Source of the DNA: Phallusia mammillata | Taxonomy: Eukaryota; Chordata; Ascidiacea; Phlebobranchia; Ascidiidae | Assembly (NCBI GenBank): GCA_003260075.1 | Contig: QLIY01000094.1 | Location: 104,586 to 168,585 of the forward strand | Direction: 5' to 3' | Length of the DNA: 64,000 nt | Shown here: positions 32,997 through 45,300 of the stretch, in pieces | How the letters are laid out: the number at the start of each line of letters is the position of its first letter | Numbering within the stretch: the stretch's first letter is position 1 | The notes under the pieces: generated by a model | Seen by the model: only the letters and a program-made list of their open reading frames with translations | What the model was told of the DNA's origin: nothing | Database searches by the model: none | Translations under genes and position numbers: made by a program

Positions 32997-35900
32997 ATGG
33001 TGGTGTGTGATGGAATTATTTCTTCCTACGATCAAAAACGGAGAAGCGGCTTTATAAAGGAATTGAACACCAACAAATTATATTATTTTGCCAAAATTAG
33101 TGTACTTGATCACACACTCAAATTGGAAACTCAAACTTCTGTAAAATTTGAGCTTCATGAACTGGATGGAAGAGATCCAGTGGCTGTTCGAGTCCGCCCA
33201 GGGGCAAAAGCCCCACAACCAACTTTGCCTCTTGAAACAAAAGACCATGTTACAGTTTCTGTTGTATGGTTTAATATGGAAAAGAAATATGGTTTTGTTC
33301 GACAGACTGACGATTCAGATTCAGACGCATTTCTGCATTTGAACACTTTACACAAATCAGGGATAAAATCTGTACACCCTGGCCAATTGCTTAAAGTTAA
33401 GTTCAAGGCAAGTGATCATAAAGCATGTAATGCTGTAGATGTGATACCAGTCAATGAACCAAAAGTGACTGTAAAACAGGAACACAATTATACTGCAATA
33501 AAACAAACAAACACACAGTTTGGACATAGCTCTACAGTTCAGGACAACTCTTTTCATTCATTGGCATCCAAGTCTAAAAGCAAACCTATTCTTTCACAAC
33601 ACGTTCAAAGCCAGCAACTGCCACAATATAAAGTTCAGTCAAGAAAACCTAGCCACTCCGGAACACCAAAGAAAATGGTGCAATCCAATATTCAACACCA
33701 TTTCTCCCCTATGTCTAATCCACAGGTCAAAAAAGAACATTTATACACACCAGAGCAGTTGGAGTTACTTGATCTAATTAATAAAAAGCAGAGTCTTTTG
33801 CGAACCTTGGATTTAAAGAAATTGCCAGATGGAGGCCAAAGAATAAAAGAACAAATTGCCACTTTGCAGCTAAAACTTCAGTTAATGGGCAAACAAACTC
33901 TGGCCAAGCCACAAAAAGCACCTGAGGTTGTAAAGGTAAAAGACTCCATTATCTACAGAAGCAGTCAGCAGCCACAAATAGTGGACTTGACTAATGACAC
34001 ACATTATGGTATTGCGGCATATGGTAAAACGAGTGAAGATGAATTTCCTAACACTGGAGAGTTCTATGGAGGCCGGATGACAACCAATCGCCTAAACTTA
34101 GTCAAAAAGGTAGGAGCTGCTATTGTGAATGTAATAACTTGTTTGTATATTTGTATGTCAGTAACAACTAAATTGATAAAATATGATATCTGTCACTGTG
34201 TAAACTTTAAATGTTTACAGGTAACAGTAGATGCGATTGAAACATTGCATTCATCTTTAGACACATGTCCACCCACAGAGACTGAGCTGCCTGATCCAAA
34301 TGGACTAAAGGTAGTTTGTGCAAACCAAATGCCTAGTACAGGCAAATAGCTTAATATCTTGACTGTGAAACTTTACATAGGTCAATCAAATAGCTTAATA
34401 TCTTGACTGTGAAGATTTAAATACATAGGTCAATCTCATGACACATCAGCGGCAAGCATTAGCATGGTTGGTGTGGAGAGAAAAACAATCTGTATCTGGT
34501 GGCATTCTAGCTGATGACATGGGTCTTGGAAAAACCCTTACTATGATTTCACTCATTATGAAGCAAAAAGAATTACAAAAGGTACAAAGAATATGTTAGT
34601 TTAAACACTCAGTATATTATGTATTACTTCATTCATTTTGCAGATTACAGAACTGGAGGAGAAAGTTAAAGTGGAGAACTTGACAAAGGAGCTAAGTTCA
34701 TGTGAGATCAGTGATGGAAGCAAAGACAAGGTCAATGGCGAAGTTAAAAAGGAAAAAGATGAACCTGTAGTTTCAAAAGAAGAGAAGCCAGAAGGTACAT
34801 TGTCTTATAAACAGTTGACCTACTTTGGTGGTGTCACTGATTTAACACAAGCAATATGTAGTTTCAGAGTGTGGGGCAACGCTTATTATCGCTCCAGCTT
34901 CACTGATTTATCATTGGGAAGCCGAAATTAAGCACAGGTATGTGTTGAATAATTGATTTTTATTATTCTGTGCAGGAAATATGTAGTGATTTTGTTACAA
35001 ATTGTTTCCTTAGGGGGGGGGGGGGAAGGTACACTGTCTTATAAACAGTTGACCTACTGTGGTGGCGTCACTGATTTAACACAAGCAACATGTAGTTTCA
35101 GAGTGTGGGGCAACGCTTATTATCGCCCCAGCTTCATTGATTTATCATTGGGAAGCTGAAATTAAACACAGGTATGTGTTGAATAATTGATTTTTATATT
35201 TCTGTGCAGGAAATATGTAGTGATTTTGTTACAAATTGTTTCCTTAGATGCAAGAACAAATTACTGACTATTCACTTGTATCATGGAAACAGCCGTGAAA
35301 AAGATTCAAGCAAATTGTCAGCGTTTGATGTTGTTATTACCACATATGACCTTGGTAAATGTTAAGCAGTTTTCTGTTCACCTCTGTTACCAGTTTGATT
35401 AACACAAAATTATTTTGCACAGTCCGCAGAAGTTATACAAAGTCTAAACCCACAGGATCTGAGAACGTCAAGCCAACTAAAGGAAAAGGTGCTACTTTTT
35501 CCGGGGGGGGGGGTTCAAGCAAATTGTCAGCGTTTGATGTAGTTATTACCACATATGACCTTGGTAAATGTTTGCCATTTTTGTGTTCAACTCTGTCACC
35601 AGTTTCATTAATACAAAATTCTTTTGCACAGTTCGCAGAAGTTATGCAAAGTCTAAACCCACTGGATCTGAGAACGTCAAGCCAACTAAAGGAAAAGGTG
35701 CTACTTTTTCCCTATTCATGTTTAGGTCCATTAATGTTTGTTGTGTTTTTGCAGTTGGAGGTGTATTGTTTCAAGTAGAGTGGAGAAGAATTATTCTTGA
35801 TGAAGCTCACCAAATTCGCAATTACAAAAGCCAAACTTCAGAATCTGGGGGGGGGGGGAAGGTGTATTGTTTCAAGTCGAGTGGAGAAGAATCATTCTGG

Positions 35901-38533
35901 ATGAAGCTCACCAAATTCGCAATTACAAAAGCCAAACTTCAGAATCTGTTTGTGCTTTATCTGCAAAGTCGAGATGGGCAATGTCAGGTTAGTATTTATT
36001 GTGTGGTAAGCTTTTATTGTCATTTGTTTTGATTTAATGTGTTTGTGTTACTACACATCATAACCAGAACACTTAGAACTTGGAATTTTAGTATACTTGC
36101 CCCTATTTAACTATTTCATTTCAATATCAGGTACGCCGGTACAAAACCAAGAGGCTGACATGTATTCTATGATCAAGTTTTTGCACTGCCAACCTTTCAA
36201 TGAATATAAGTTGTGGAAAAATCAGGTTGACAATAAGACACAGCGTGGTCAGCAGAGAATGAAAACCATAGTGTCTTGTTTTGTGCTTCGAAGGTGGGTA
36301 TACTGTATTCTTATTGTTTATTCCAGTTTCTGACCATTTCTCAACTATTTGTTAAGGAATTTTTTGATAAAGTACCATTTTAATACACTTTTAATATAAT
36401 TTAGAAATATTCCCTGAAATATCAGTTTTAGTTTTGGCCTTATTTTTTTCGTAATCTTAATAATATGGTTTTTCTCAATGTACTTAAAACATTAAATGGC
36501 AATGTATAGATGTTATATTTTGTTACAAACTAAATGTTGTACAAGGTAGAACTTATTTTGTGCTTTATATTTGCAGGGAAAAGAGCCAAAAGGGTACAGA
36601 TGGAAAACCCCTTGTGCCACTGCCACATAGAAATTTTACCACACACAAACTGAAACTAAACACAATTGAACAGGAGGTTTGTGTTTTGTTGTTCTCATAC
36701 TGCCTACAATTGAATTTTATTATTAAGGTCGGTCAAATTTTGTAGGTGTACAATAAACTGAAGTCTGACTCTCAATCTGCATTCAGCAAGTACGAGAAAT
36801 GGAAACGAGCCAAAGAAAGGGGAAACCCCCTTGATTCCAATTCACAAAACAAAATGACTGCGACGACCCTGATTGTGATGCTGCTTCGGTTGGTTTATAA
36901 AGAAACAAAAATGGGTAAAAATTTCAATTGCTGATCCTGATATTGTTTCAAGTTTACGGCAATGCTGTGGACATCTCCATTTGCTTCAAAAGTCATTTGA
37001 TCCAGAGATTTTGGAAAAAGAAAAGCAAGATGTGGCTGTGGAAGATTTGCTTCAGTCTCTTACAATTGGAGAAAGTAAGAAAGATGGATTTAAAATTTAT
37101 AACTTTATTTTAACTAGACATTTTTTATTTGAAAGGTGGAAAACCTAATACATTGGGATTGGATGACTTCATAAAAACTGACAAGGCAAAACACTTTGAG
37201 ATGTCAGCACAGAGCAGCAAAATTCAATTTGTAATGGATAGACTGAAAGAAATACAGTCAGTACTATTGTTTTCTGATATCTTTATCTTAAATGTACTCA
37301 AACATCTATTTAAAATAATGATTGTTTTCCTTCATGAGATCATGTTTTGCTGTTCAATTTTTTAAAAGGATTAAAGCACTGTTTTGTTTCAACGGCAACA
37401 AAAATTTGTAGCTTTGTTTTTGATTCAGATCACAATATGTTTCTGTTGGGGGGGGGGGTTGTTCAAATTAAAAAAGGATTAAAGCACTGTTTTATTTCAA
37501 TGGCATCCAAAATTTGTAGCTTTGTTTTTGATTCAGATCACAATATGTTTCTGTTGTTTTCAGAAAGGAAAGGCCCGATGATAAATGTGTTGTGATCAGC
37601 CAGTGGACAAGTATGCTTAAAGTTCTCACCTACCATCTTGACAAGGCAAACTTTAGCCATGGAATTATTGAGGGAAGTGTGTCAGCACAAAAAAGAATGG
37701 AACTTGTTGAAATTTTCAACAGTAATCCAAAACAAATTAAGGTATGTCTTTACAACTGGTTCTTAAAATGCACATAGTCATGTACCAAAATAATGTGATT
37801 TGGGACATACAAAATGCCTATCACTAATTTTAAAAATGGGTGCTTAACTAAGCAAACACTGGATGTATTTCCTGATACATTTTCTGTCTGAAAGGTGATG
37901 TTAATTTCTCTTCAAGCTGGTGGTGTAGGTTTAAATCTGGTGGGAGGCAACCATCTGTTTCTGCTTGATATGCATTGGAATCCTGCATTAGAGAAACAGG
38001 TACCAGACAAAATTGTTCTTGTTGGTGTTTTTTTTACTTGTCAAACCAACTCTGTAATTTTTATCAAGCATCAAATAACATATTGTTGCCTAAAAGTTAA
38101 GGCTCATTGTGCTGGAGCCATTTTAAAGAAAAGTGTAGGGAATTGATTTTACACAGGCCTGATGTTTTTTAAAATGCCAGACCCAAAACATTAAAAATTC
38201 TGGCTATGTTATCATTTATCAATTTTTGAAATGTGATTACTTTCTCCTTAGGCGTTTGATCGTATATACCGTGTTGGTCAAAGGAAAGAAGTCTTTGTTC
38301 ACAAATTTATGATGGAAAATACAGTAGAAGAGCAAATACTACAGGTTTGTCAAATTACTTTAATAACAAAATACAGCTGCCAAAAAACTGTATCTTAAAT
38401 TTTGTTTTTCAAACTTTAGCTTCAAGAACGAAAACTATCTATTGCCAAAGCAGTGATGGAGGGTGCTGTATCAGAAAACAAGGTCAAGCTGACTTTAGCG
38501 GACATGAGAATGTTGTTTGGACTTCACGATTGA
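32997..38533 (+). CDS. TTF2: TTF2-type SNF2 ATPase with N-terminal cold-shock-like domains
   Basis: Transcription termination factor 2 releases RNA polymerase II from DNA using ATP. Exons: 32997-34109, 34221-34310, 34429-34581, 34644-34794, 35248-35354, 35632-35697, 35755-35987 (interrupted by a duplication), 36131-36293, 36577-36676, 36746-36888, 36953-37074, 37136-37256, 37564-37741, 37895-37999, 38252-38344, 38420-38533. Helicase motifs seen: [75 protein letters not shown]. The C-terminus [13 protein letters not shown] is diagnostic for TTF2. Residues 1-68 and 86-151 ([13 protein letters not shown]) look like two cold-shock folds, where human TTF2 has a GRF zinc finger. The segment carrying motif Ia (TLI-PAS type) is missing between 34794 and 35248, exactly where a poly-G duplication lies; the missing exon should enter in phase 1 and leave in phase 2. 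AATAAA at 38615. Confidence 0.92.
34790..35247 (+). repeat. duplicated TTF2 intron split by poly-G (35013-35025)
   Basis: The donor after PEEKPEG-coding sequence and the whole intron are present twice, with about a dozen differences. The open frame at 34953-35159 is intronic. An exon that should lie here is absent from both copies. Confidence 0.8.
35304..35712 (+). repeat. duplicated TTF2 exons split by poly-G (35503-35513)
   Basis: The end of exon [15 protein letters not shown] and the following small exon are present twice (for example 35423-35488 and 35632-35697). The copies differ by substitutions, as alleles would. Confidence 0.8.
35755..35950 (+). repeat. duplicated DEAH-box exon of TTF2 split by poly-G (35847-35858)
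   Basis: The exon carrying ILDEAH is cut at 35846 by the G run and restarts near its beginning. Only the joined reading (either copy through ILDEAH, then the right copy to 35987) gives a conserved protein. Confidence 0.85.
37364..37556 (+). repeat. direct duplication split by poly-G (37448-37458)
   Basis: TTF2 intron sequence beginning AAAAGGATTAAAGCACTGTT occurs twice with minor differences. Confidence 0.8.
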
Positions 38534-39373
38534 ACTTTATTCGTTTGCTTTTTTATTTATTTCGTTCGATTGACAATCATGCCTATGTTGGATCCATCTC
38601 CAGTTTTTGTTGCCAATAAAAAAATTGTGCAGAAGTTGAAATTTGTCTGTAGTTGTAAGAATTTGTCACAGTTTCATGCAGGGATTCGAACCACCGATAT
38701 GACTTTATTTCGCTAAAACAAACACCAAGCCGGAAATAGCTGCGCAACGGTAAAACAAAACAGTGAAGGGCACAACTGGTGCATCATGATTAAACGCGCT
38801 GCAGCTACACCGTATTATAAGGCGTTATATGACTGAGGCTCACAAGTGAGGTTGGCGCATTGTGGACAAAAAAAAAACGATTGGGAAAAAAAGTGTAATC
38901 GGGATGTAAGAAAGTGTAGTCAATGGTAGTTTTTTTATTTTAATCTGCCCAAACCGGTTCCCAAGTTCGGATTCAGTTCCGGTTCGACTACCTGGTTTAA
39001 GGTGGCTGTACACAGGATCCGTTTCGGTCCGTTTTTGTCCGTCATGCGTATACGCGCGTAAATTTCGGTCCGTCGCCTTCCGTCGACATGTATACACAGA
39101 ATGCGAACCATGCGTTTTGTCCGAAAACGGACGAAACGGACGTTAACGCAAGGCCATCCGAACAAATAGAACATGTTCTAACAAATAGAATCATGTTTTG
39201 GTTTCCATAAAATATATTCGTGACGTTACAAGTACAGGGAGTTTCCCTACTCTGTTATGGCATGCGCAGATGAGAAAATCGGATGAGGGAACGTTTCACT
39301 TGCTAAAAAATCGTGTCGAAACTCATTGTTACAAGTTTTATTTTCGAATTATCGCCGCTTTGGTTTCAATTAA
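38534..39373. other. spacer between TTF2 and INTS7
   Basis: Contains the TTF2 poly(A) signal, a SINE-like repeat (38681-38805) and a stretch at 39001-39150 with repeated, partly palindromic TTTCGGTCCG / CGGACGAAACGGACG motifs that looks like another MITE. INTS7 promoter elements are not identified. Confidence 0.5.
38681..38805 (-). repeat. tRNA-derived SINE-like repeat
   Basis: On the minus strand GGTTCGAATCCC is a perfect RNA polymerase III B-box. The remainder matches 27930-28025 (CATGATTAAACGCGCTG). Confidence 0.55.
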
Positions 39374-42300
39374 ATGGAAGAACATCAACAAGATGCTAAC
39401 TCTGCGTTGATTGAGTTGGATAAAGGTAGTTATGCTCATGTGTGTTACTTAAGGTCCGTGATATGCTATTTTCAACCAAAATACGTTGAAATATTTGCAA
39501 TGGACTATTTTTTACAAACTTATACTTTAGGTTTAAGGGCGAGCAAAGTTGGAGAACAATGCGAAGCCATTGTCAGGTTTCCAAGCCTCTTTGCTCGTTT
39601 CCCATTCCCAATTCTCATCAATTCAGCATTTCTCAAGCTTGCAGACACTTTCAGGACTGGGTACACAATTTGTTTGTATTCTGGAGGTTAACTAACTTTC
39701 AAGATTGTTTATTGTAGTGTTTTCTTTTTAGAAACAACTTTATCCGACTTTGCATTTTGCGAGTTGCACAACAGAGCACAAAACATCTGGACGGGGGGGG
39801 GGAACTGGGTACACAATTTATTTTTATGCTGGAGGTTAACTAACTTTTAAGGTTGTTTAATGCAATATTTTCCTTTCAGAAACAACTTTATTCGACTTTG
39901 CATTTTGCGAGTTGCACAACAGAGCACAAAACATCTGGACAAAATTCTGAATGTTGATGAGTTTATGAAAAGGATTTACATTGTGATCCATTCAAATGAC
40001 CCTTATGCAAGAGCTTTGACCTTAAGGTTAGATTAGGACACTTAATAATGTGCCAGAGTAAGTTTATACTAAACAATTTTACCATGCATTCACCACCTAA
40101 TATACTTTTGTATGGGTTACAAGCAGTGGTGGGATTCAAATTTTTTATCAGCCGGTTCTATCAAAAAAGTCATATTTTTTCGCCGGTTCTTTTAGAAAAA
40201 GTGCATTGACAGTAACCAGTAGTGCTAACCGGTTCCCTAAACTCACAAAATTTTGTGAGCCTGTTCTATAGAGCCAGTGTGAACCGGCTGAATTCCACCA
40301 CTGGTGACAAATATGATTTTGGAAACAGTAAATGACTAGATTTTACAGGTCTTGTACATTAGTAAAACTGTTCATGGATTTTATTCCAGTGCATTTATTG
40401 GTTCTGTACCAGTCATTTATTGGTTCTGTACCAGTGAAAAAGATTGCCAAAATAAATGGCTGCACCAACAGTTTAAATCTTTTCTTTAGAATGTTAGGAA
40501 GTGTTTCTTGCATGATCAGTGAAAAGAAAAATGCCCATCACAGTATCCAGCAGGGCTTAGATTCTCATGATCGTGTGGAGCAAGATGCTGCCATATTTGC
40601 CACGACACAATTTGCATCACATTCTCAGCAGTTCGCTTCAAGTATTTGCAACAAAATTGCCATGATGTTACAAGGTAATTGATTTTTAAAACTTTTTATA
40701 ACTATGTTTCTAGTAAATGCTTGACAACAAAAAAGGCTGCAACTTTTGCTGGAATTTTGTAAAATACCTGGGTATTTCAGAGGATTTATTTATATGTCAA
40801 AAAATACAAAAGCAATTGCTTTGGTGGTATGATCATAACTGAAGAGTGATAAATATATACTGGTAAATATATGATCAATTTTACTTTCAATAATGCTGCG
40901 AAATTTCAACTATAATCATACTTTTTTTGACATTACAATAGGAAATTATGGTAGTAATGCACATACATCACCCTAAAATGTTTTTTTCTAAATAACAATT
41001 ATTCAAACAGGCTTATCAACTCCATTGGAGGTCAAACTGAAATTAATTCCAGTATTACAACACATGCATTTTGATGTGCAGGTAGGATTTTGATTTTTTT
41101 TCTTATAATGGATGAAAACTATAAAGTTTTATCAAAAAATTATATTTTTTAGGTTTCATCTAAGGCTCGTACCATTTTGCATGACTTACTGCCATCGTAC
41201 CCAGCACAAGATTTTATTCTGACAACTTTAGGCACTCTTACACAGTTGGCAATTCACTCATTGGTTGACATTCCAGCCCAGGTGTTTTAACTACCAAATA
41301 AGACAACTGAAATTTGGCTTATAAAAGCTTGTTACTCCAAACAAACTGGAGTGTTATAAGGATGCTACATTAGCTCAGAATGTCAATCTTTTGTCACCAG
41401 CTGTCCTGACAAGACCTTATAGGTCCAAACAGTGTACTCTATCTGCAGCTAATACAGTTCAAATGCAAAAAAAAATTGGAGTAGGTTACTTTGACCTATT
41501 ACCATGCTTCATCAATATGTCTTAAATATCAGGTCACTTTGTTACTACAATACCTAAGATGTGACCCAAGAGAAGCAGTCAAGTCTGATTCGCTGCACAA
41601 TCTCAACTTGTTGGCTGGAAAGGCTCCACATCTTTGGACTGTACAGAACAGTACCACTTTGTGTGAAGTATGAAAACAGACATAGGGCACCTAACCCTCT
41701 TTGCAAATTGCAATAATCCACTTTTTCACTATTGTAGGCCTACAAACTCTCAACCCTATCCAACTCATTGAAACGAGAGATTCTTCGGGTTTTATGCACC
41801 CTGACTTCAACTGAATCATTAGTTCAAGTGGACATGGAAGAAGGTTAGCATATATGTTTCAAATATAACTGTAGTAGCTTTTTATGTTGACCTCAGACAA
41901 TGTTTGTGAAATGATTCCAACTGCTTTTTGTCTTAAATCAGAAATGATGCACAACTGGCCTTGTTTGTTTGTTAGCCAATTATATGTTTCCCGTCACCTC
42001 ACATGCTTGTCTCCACATTTAGAACCACCAACTTAAACAATTACCTTAAGAACACTATACATGGACTCAATAAGTACTTGAGATTAAAAAACGTAATTGC
42101 CAAATACCTTGTATATATGGCATGCTTCTTACTGCAGATGTTTTAACAATCCCTGTTGTCATCATCGGGGGGGGGGGGTATGAAAACGGCAATAGGGAAC
42201 TAACTCTTCATGTAATAATCCACTTTTTCACACTTGTAGGCCTACAAACTCTCAACCCTATCCAACTCATTGAAACGAGAGATTCTTCGGGTTTTATGCA

Positions 42301-45300
42301 CCCTTCCTTCAACTGAATCATTAGTTCAAGTGGACATGGAAGAAGGTTGGGATGTTTCAAATAATACTGTATGAGTTTTTATGTTGACCTCAGACAATGT
42401 GTGTGAAATGATTGCTATTAGTTTCACGAGCTACTACAAGTACAGCTTCATTTTGGGCATTTTCTCCCGACTTAATGTTAGTTTGGGTAAGTTATTTATA
42501 TTAAATTGTTTAACTTCATCATTCCAACTGCTTTTGTCTTAAATCAGAAATGATACACAACTGGCCTTGTTTGTTTGTTAGCCAATTAGCCAATTATATG
42601 TTTCCCATCACCTCACATGCTTGTCTCCATATTTAGAACCAGTAACTTAAACAATTACCTTAAGAACACTATATGGACTCAATAAGTACTTGAGTTTAAA
42701 ACATAATTGCCAAATATCTTGTATATGTATATAGCATGCTTCTTACTGCAGATGTTTTAACAATCCCTGTTGTCATCATCAGTGCAGGCTGTCAACTGAG
42801 CTTGAAAGGGGTTTAAAAAGCACACAAAAAAGTAGATGCAAGACGTGTGGGGTGACGTCACTGATTGCACACGCAACTGGCGATTAGACAGGTTGTGGTA
42901 ACAAAAAGATCCCACATGTATTTTATACACAAAAGTTTCTCTAGCTCATGTTTTTAATTAAATCACTTTCAATTCCGTGTATAGTGTTCCGTAGTATTAG
43001 GTCATGTTTTTTCTATGTTCTGTGACAAAAAAGATCAGTTTTGAAACTGTTTTTTCAGGAGGTTCGATTCTTGAACTTTGCAGACAATGTTGCTTCGACT
43101 TTGACGTCATCCAAGCTGCTTTAGCGACGAAACTTTTTGCATCGCTCAGTAAACATGCCAAGCACGTGAGTAAGTCACACCAGAACCGCTTGAATGAAGA
43201 AGCTACCGTTGCTGCGGAATCGTTGCTACCACTTCTCGCTGCGTCATGTGAAAATTCCGCCGTTGACCAAAAAGCTTTGAAGGTGTCAAAAATATCTTAC
43301 TTTTTGTTTCTCTTTTTACGTTTTTGTTGCCAAGATTTTTGATATTATGTAGCTACTTGAACTAAAATTGTCCCTTTTTGACGTTTGAATAAGGTAAACC
43401 AGTTCTGAAAGTTGTGTAATATTCCACGGTTTGCAGATTAAGCTGTCTTTGTACGTAGTTGATAGTTATACGATATTCAGCTGTTTTCGGTCGCGCAGTG
43501 TGCTTCATTAATTTGCGATGCTTATAATAACTGATGGCTGGACTTATGGCTCTGTTGGGTTATACCTACTTCAACGCACTCATTTTGTTTTCAGAAACGT
43601 AATTTAATTGTAACCAATATTTTGCTGGAGATTTTTTCTTCCTTTATTTAACAAACTGAACAGAGGTGTTTATACGAACAGCAATTAATGTTGCATTTCG
43701 AGCCAAATAATTTTGCTTATTTTTTTTAAAAAAAGCTGAGTGTTTCATTTTGACAATGACGAGTCCGATTTTTTGCAACAGATTGTGTTGCCAGCTTTGA
43801 AATCTTTGTGCGAAGTTTCATCTGACGTCGATTTCCGCCTGATACGGCTACTTTTATCGTTGCTGGTAAATGAAGATGTCCCACTGGGCAGCCCTACAAG
43901 TGTGATGTTACTGCAAGCGACTGCAGATATGGGATTGTCCAGGTATAGGTTACATTTAACTATAATAGATAAAAAGTAGAAAGTTAGACACGTTCAGGTT
44001 GGAGATGAAAGATTGTATTGGAAAAATTGCTCAATAAGACTTATTAAAAACACATGGACCCTGATTTTGATTTAATATTGCGACTGAAATAAAATTTAAC
44101 TTAAAAATGGCATAACACGTTTCGTTGCTGACTGTGTAGCATTTTTGAAGAAAAAACAAACAATAATCAAGTACTTGTTTGTTGTTAGCAATCGTATGGG
44201 AGTTATGGCGAATTTTCGCAAGCAGATGTTCGAACTTTTTGAAGCAGCTATCAAGATCGACAGAAAAGACGCCGAAAGCATACAAAAAGTAGCGGTAAGT
44301 GAAAAACCAAAACACACTGTTCCAAAACGCCGACGCATATTGCTAATATTCTGTGAAACTTGGCTGAATGGTTAATGGCGCATAACCCATATATATGCTT
44401 TAAAAAACCTCAGCGAATCGTCCTCGGGAGTATCCTGGGTTCGAATCCCGTCAAAATCGCGCTATTTGAGTTGGGAGGAGGTTGGGGGGGGGGTAATAAA
44501 CCGACACACACTGTCCCAAAACGCCGACGCATATTGCTGATATTCTACTTACGTGAGAAATCAAATCACCAAAGTTTGCAAATTACCCATAGGTGGCGCA
44601 AAGAGCATTAACAAGCATTTAAAAGTAAAATTATGTGAAAAGGGCAGGAACTTGGCCGAATGGTCCAGGGCGTCTGACCCATATAAATATACATTAAAAA
44701 TCCTGAGCGTGGTTCGTCCTCGGGAGCATCCTGGGTGGGGGGGGGGGTCAAAATCCCGCTATTTGAGTTGGGAAGAGGTTTTATAATAAAAATGATCATA
44801 AAACTAGCTTAAAAACTTAAATTCTAACATTGGGTAACAAAGTTTAATAACTATGCTCATCACGCTCTATTGGAAATAAGCAGACTTTTGTTATGTGTGT
44901 TTTGCGTTAATACATCTATTACATACTATGCTATGTTAGAAGTGCCTTATACGATGCTGTATTTGAAAGATTAAGCACAGTGCTACAATTTTTATGACAG
45001 CTTTTTGTCGTCACAGTCGCTTTTGTGCGTTCTTTTGTTCATGACACATTGGGAGGACGGGTCGTTAATCGATGGAAAACTGCAGGAGAAATTACTTAAT
45101 TCCCATCTAAACCACGGGGGGGGGGGATTTGAAAGATTAAGCGCAGTGCTACAATTTTTACAACAGCTTTTTGTCGTCACAGTCGCTTTTGTGCGTTCTT
45201 CTGTTCATGACGCATTGGGAGGACGGGTCGTTGATCGATGGAAAACTGCAGGAGAAATTACTTAATTCCCATCTAAACCACTGGATATTTTATCGCATTG

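Noticed and set aside
32997-34349. Stand-alone cold-shock protein of 450 aa
   Set aside because: After 34109 the frame runs through a clear GTAGGA donor into intron sequence. The next exons ([13 protein letters not shown], then [17 protein letters not shown]) continue as TTF2 in phase, so one gene is more likely.
34953-35159. Open frame resembling a second copy of a TTF2 segment
   Set aside because: It is the duplicated intron after exon 34644-34794, not a coding exon.
34429-38533. HLTF/RAD16-type SNF2 protein
   Set aside because: No RING finger sits between the helicase lobes, and the C-terminal [13 protein letters not shown] and the [10 protein letters not shown] region match TTF2 instead.
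44361-44450. Functional tRNA-Leu or tRNA-Ser gene
   Set aside because: A- and B-boxes are good, but no consistent acceptor and anticodon stems could be formed, and related copies sit in repeats.
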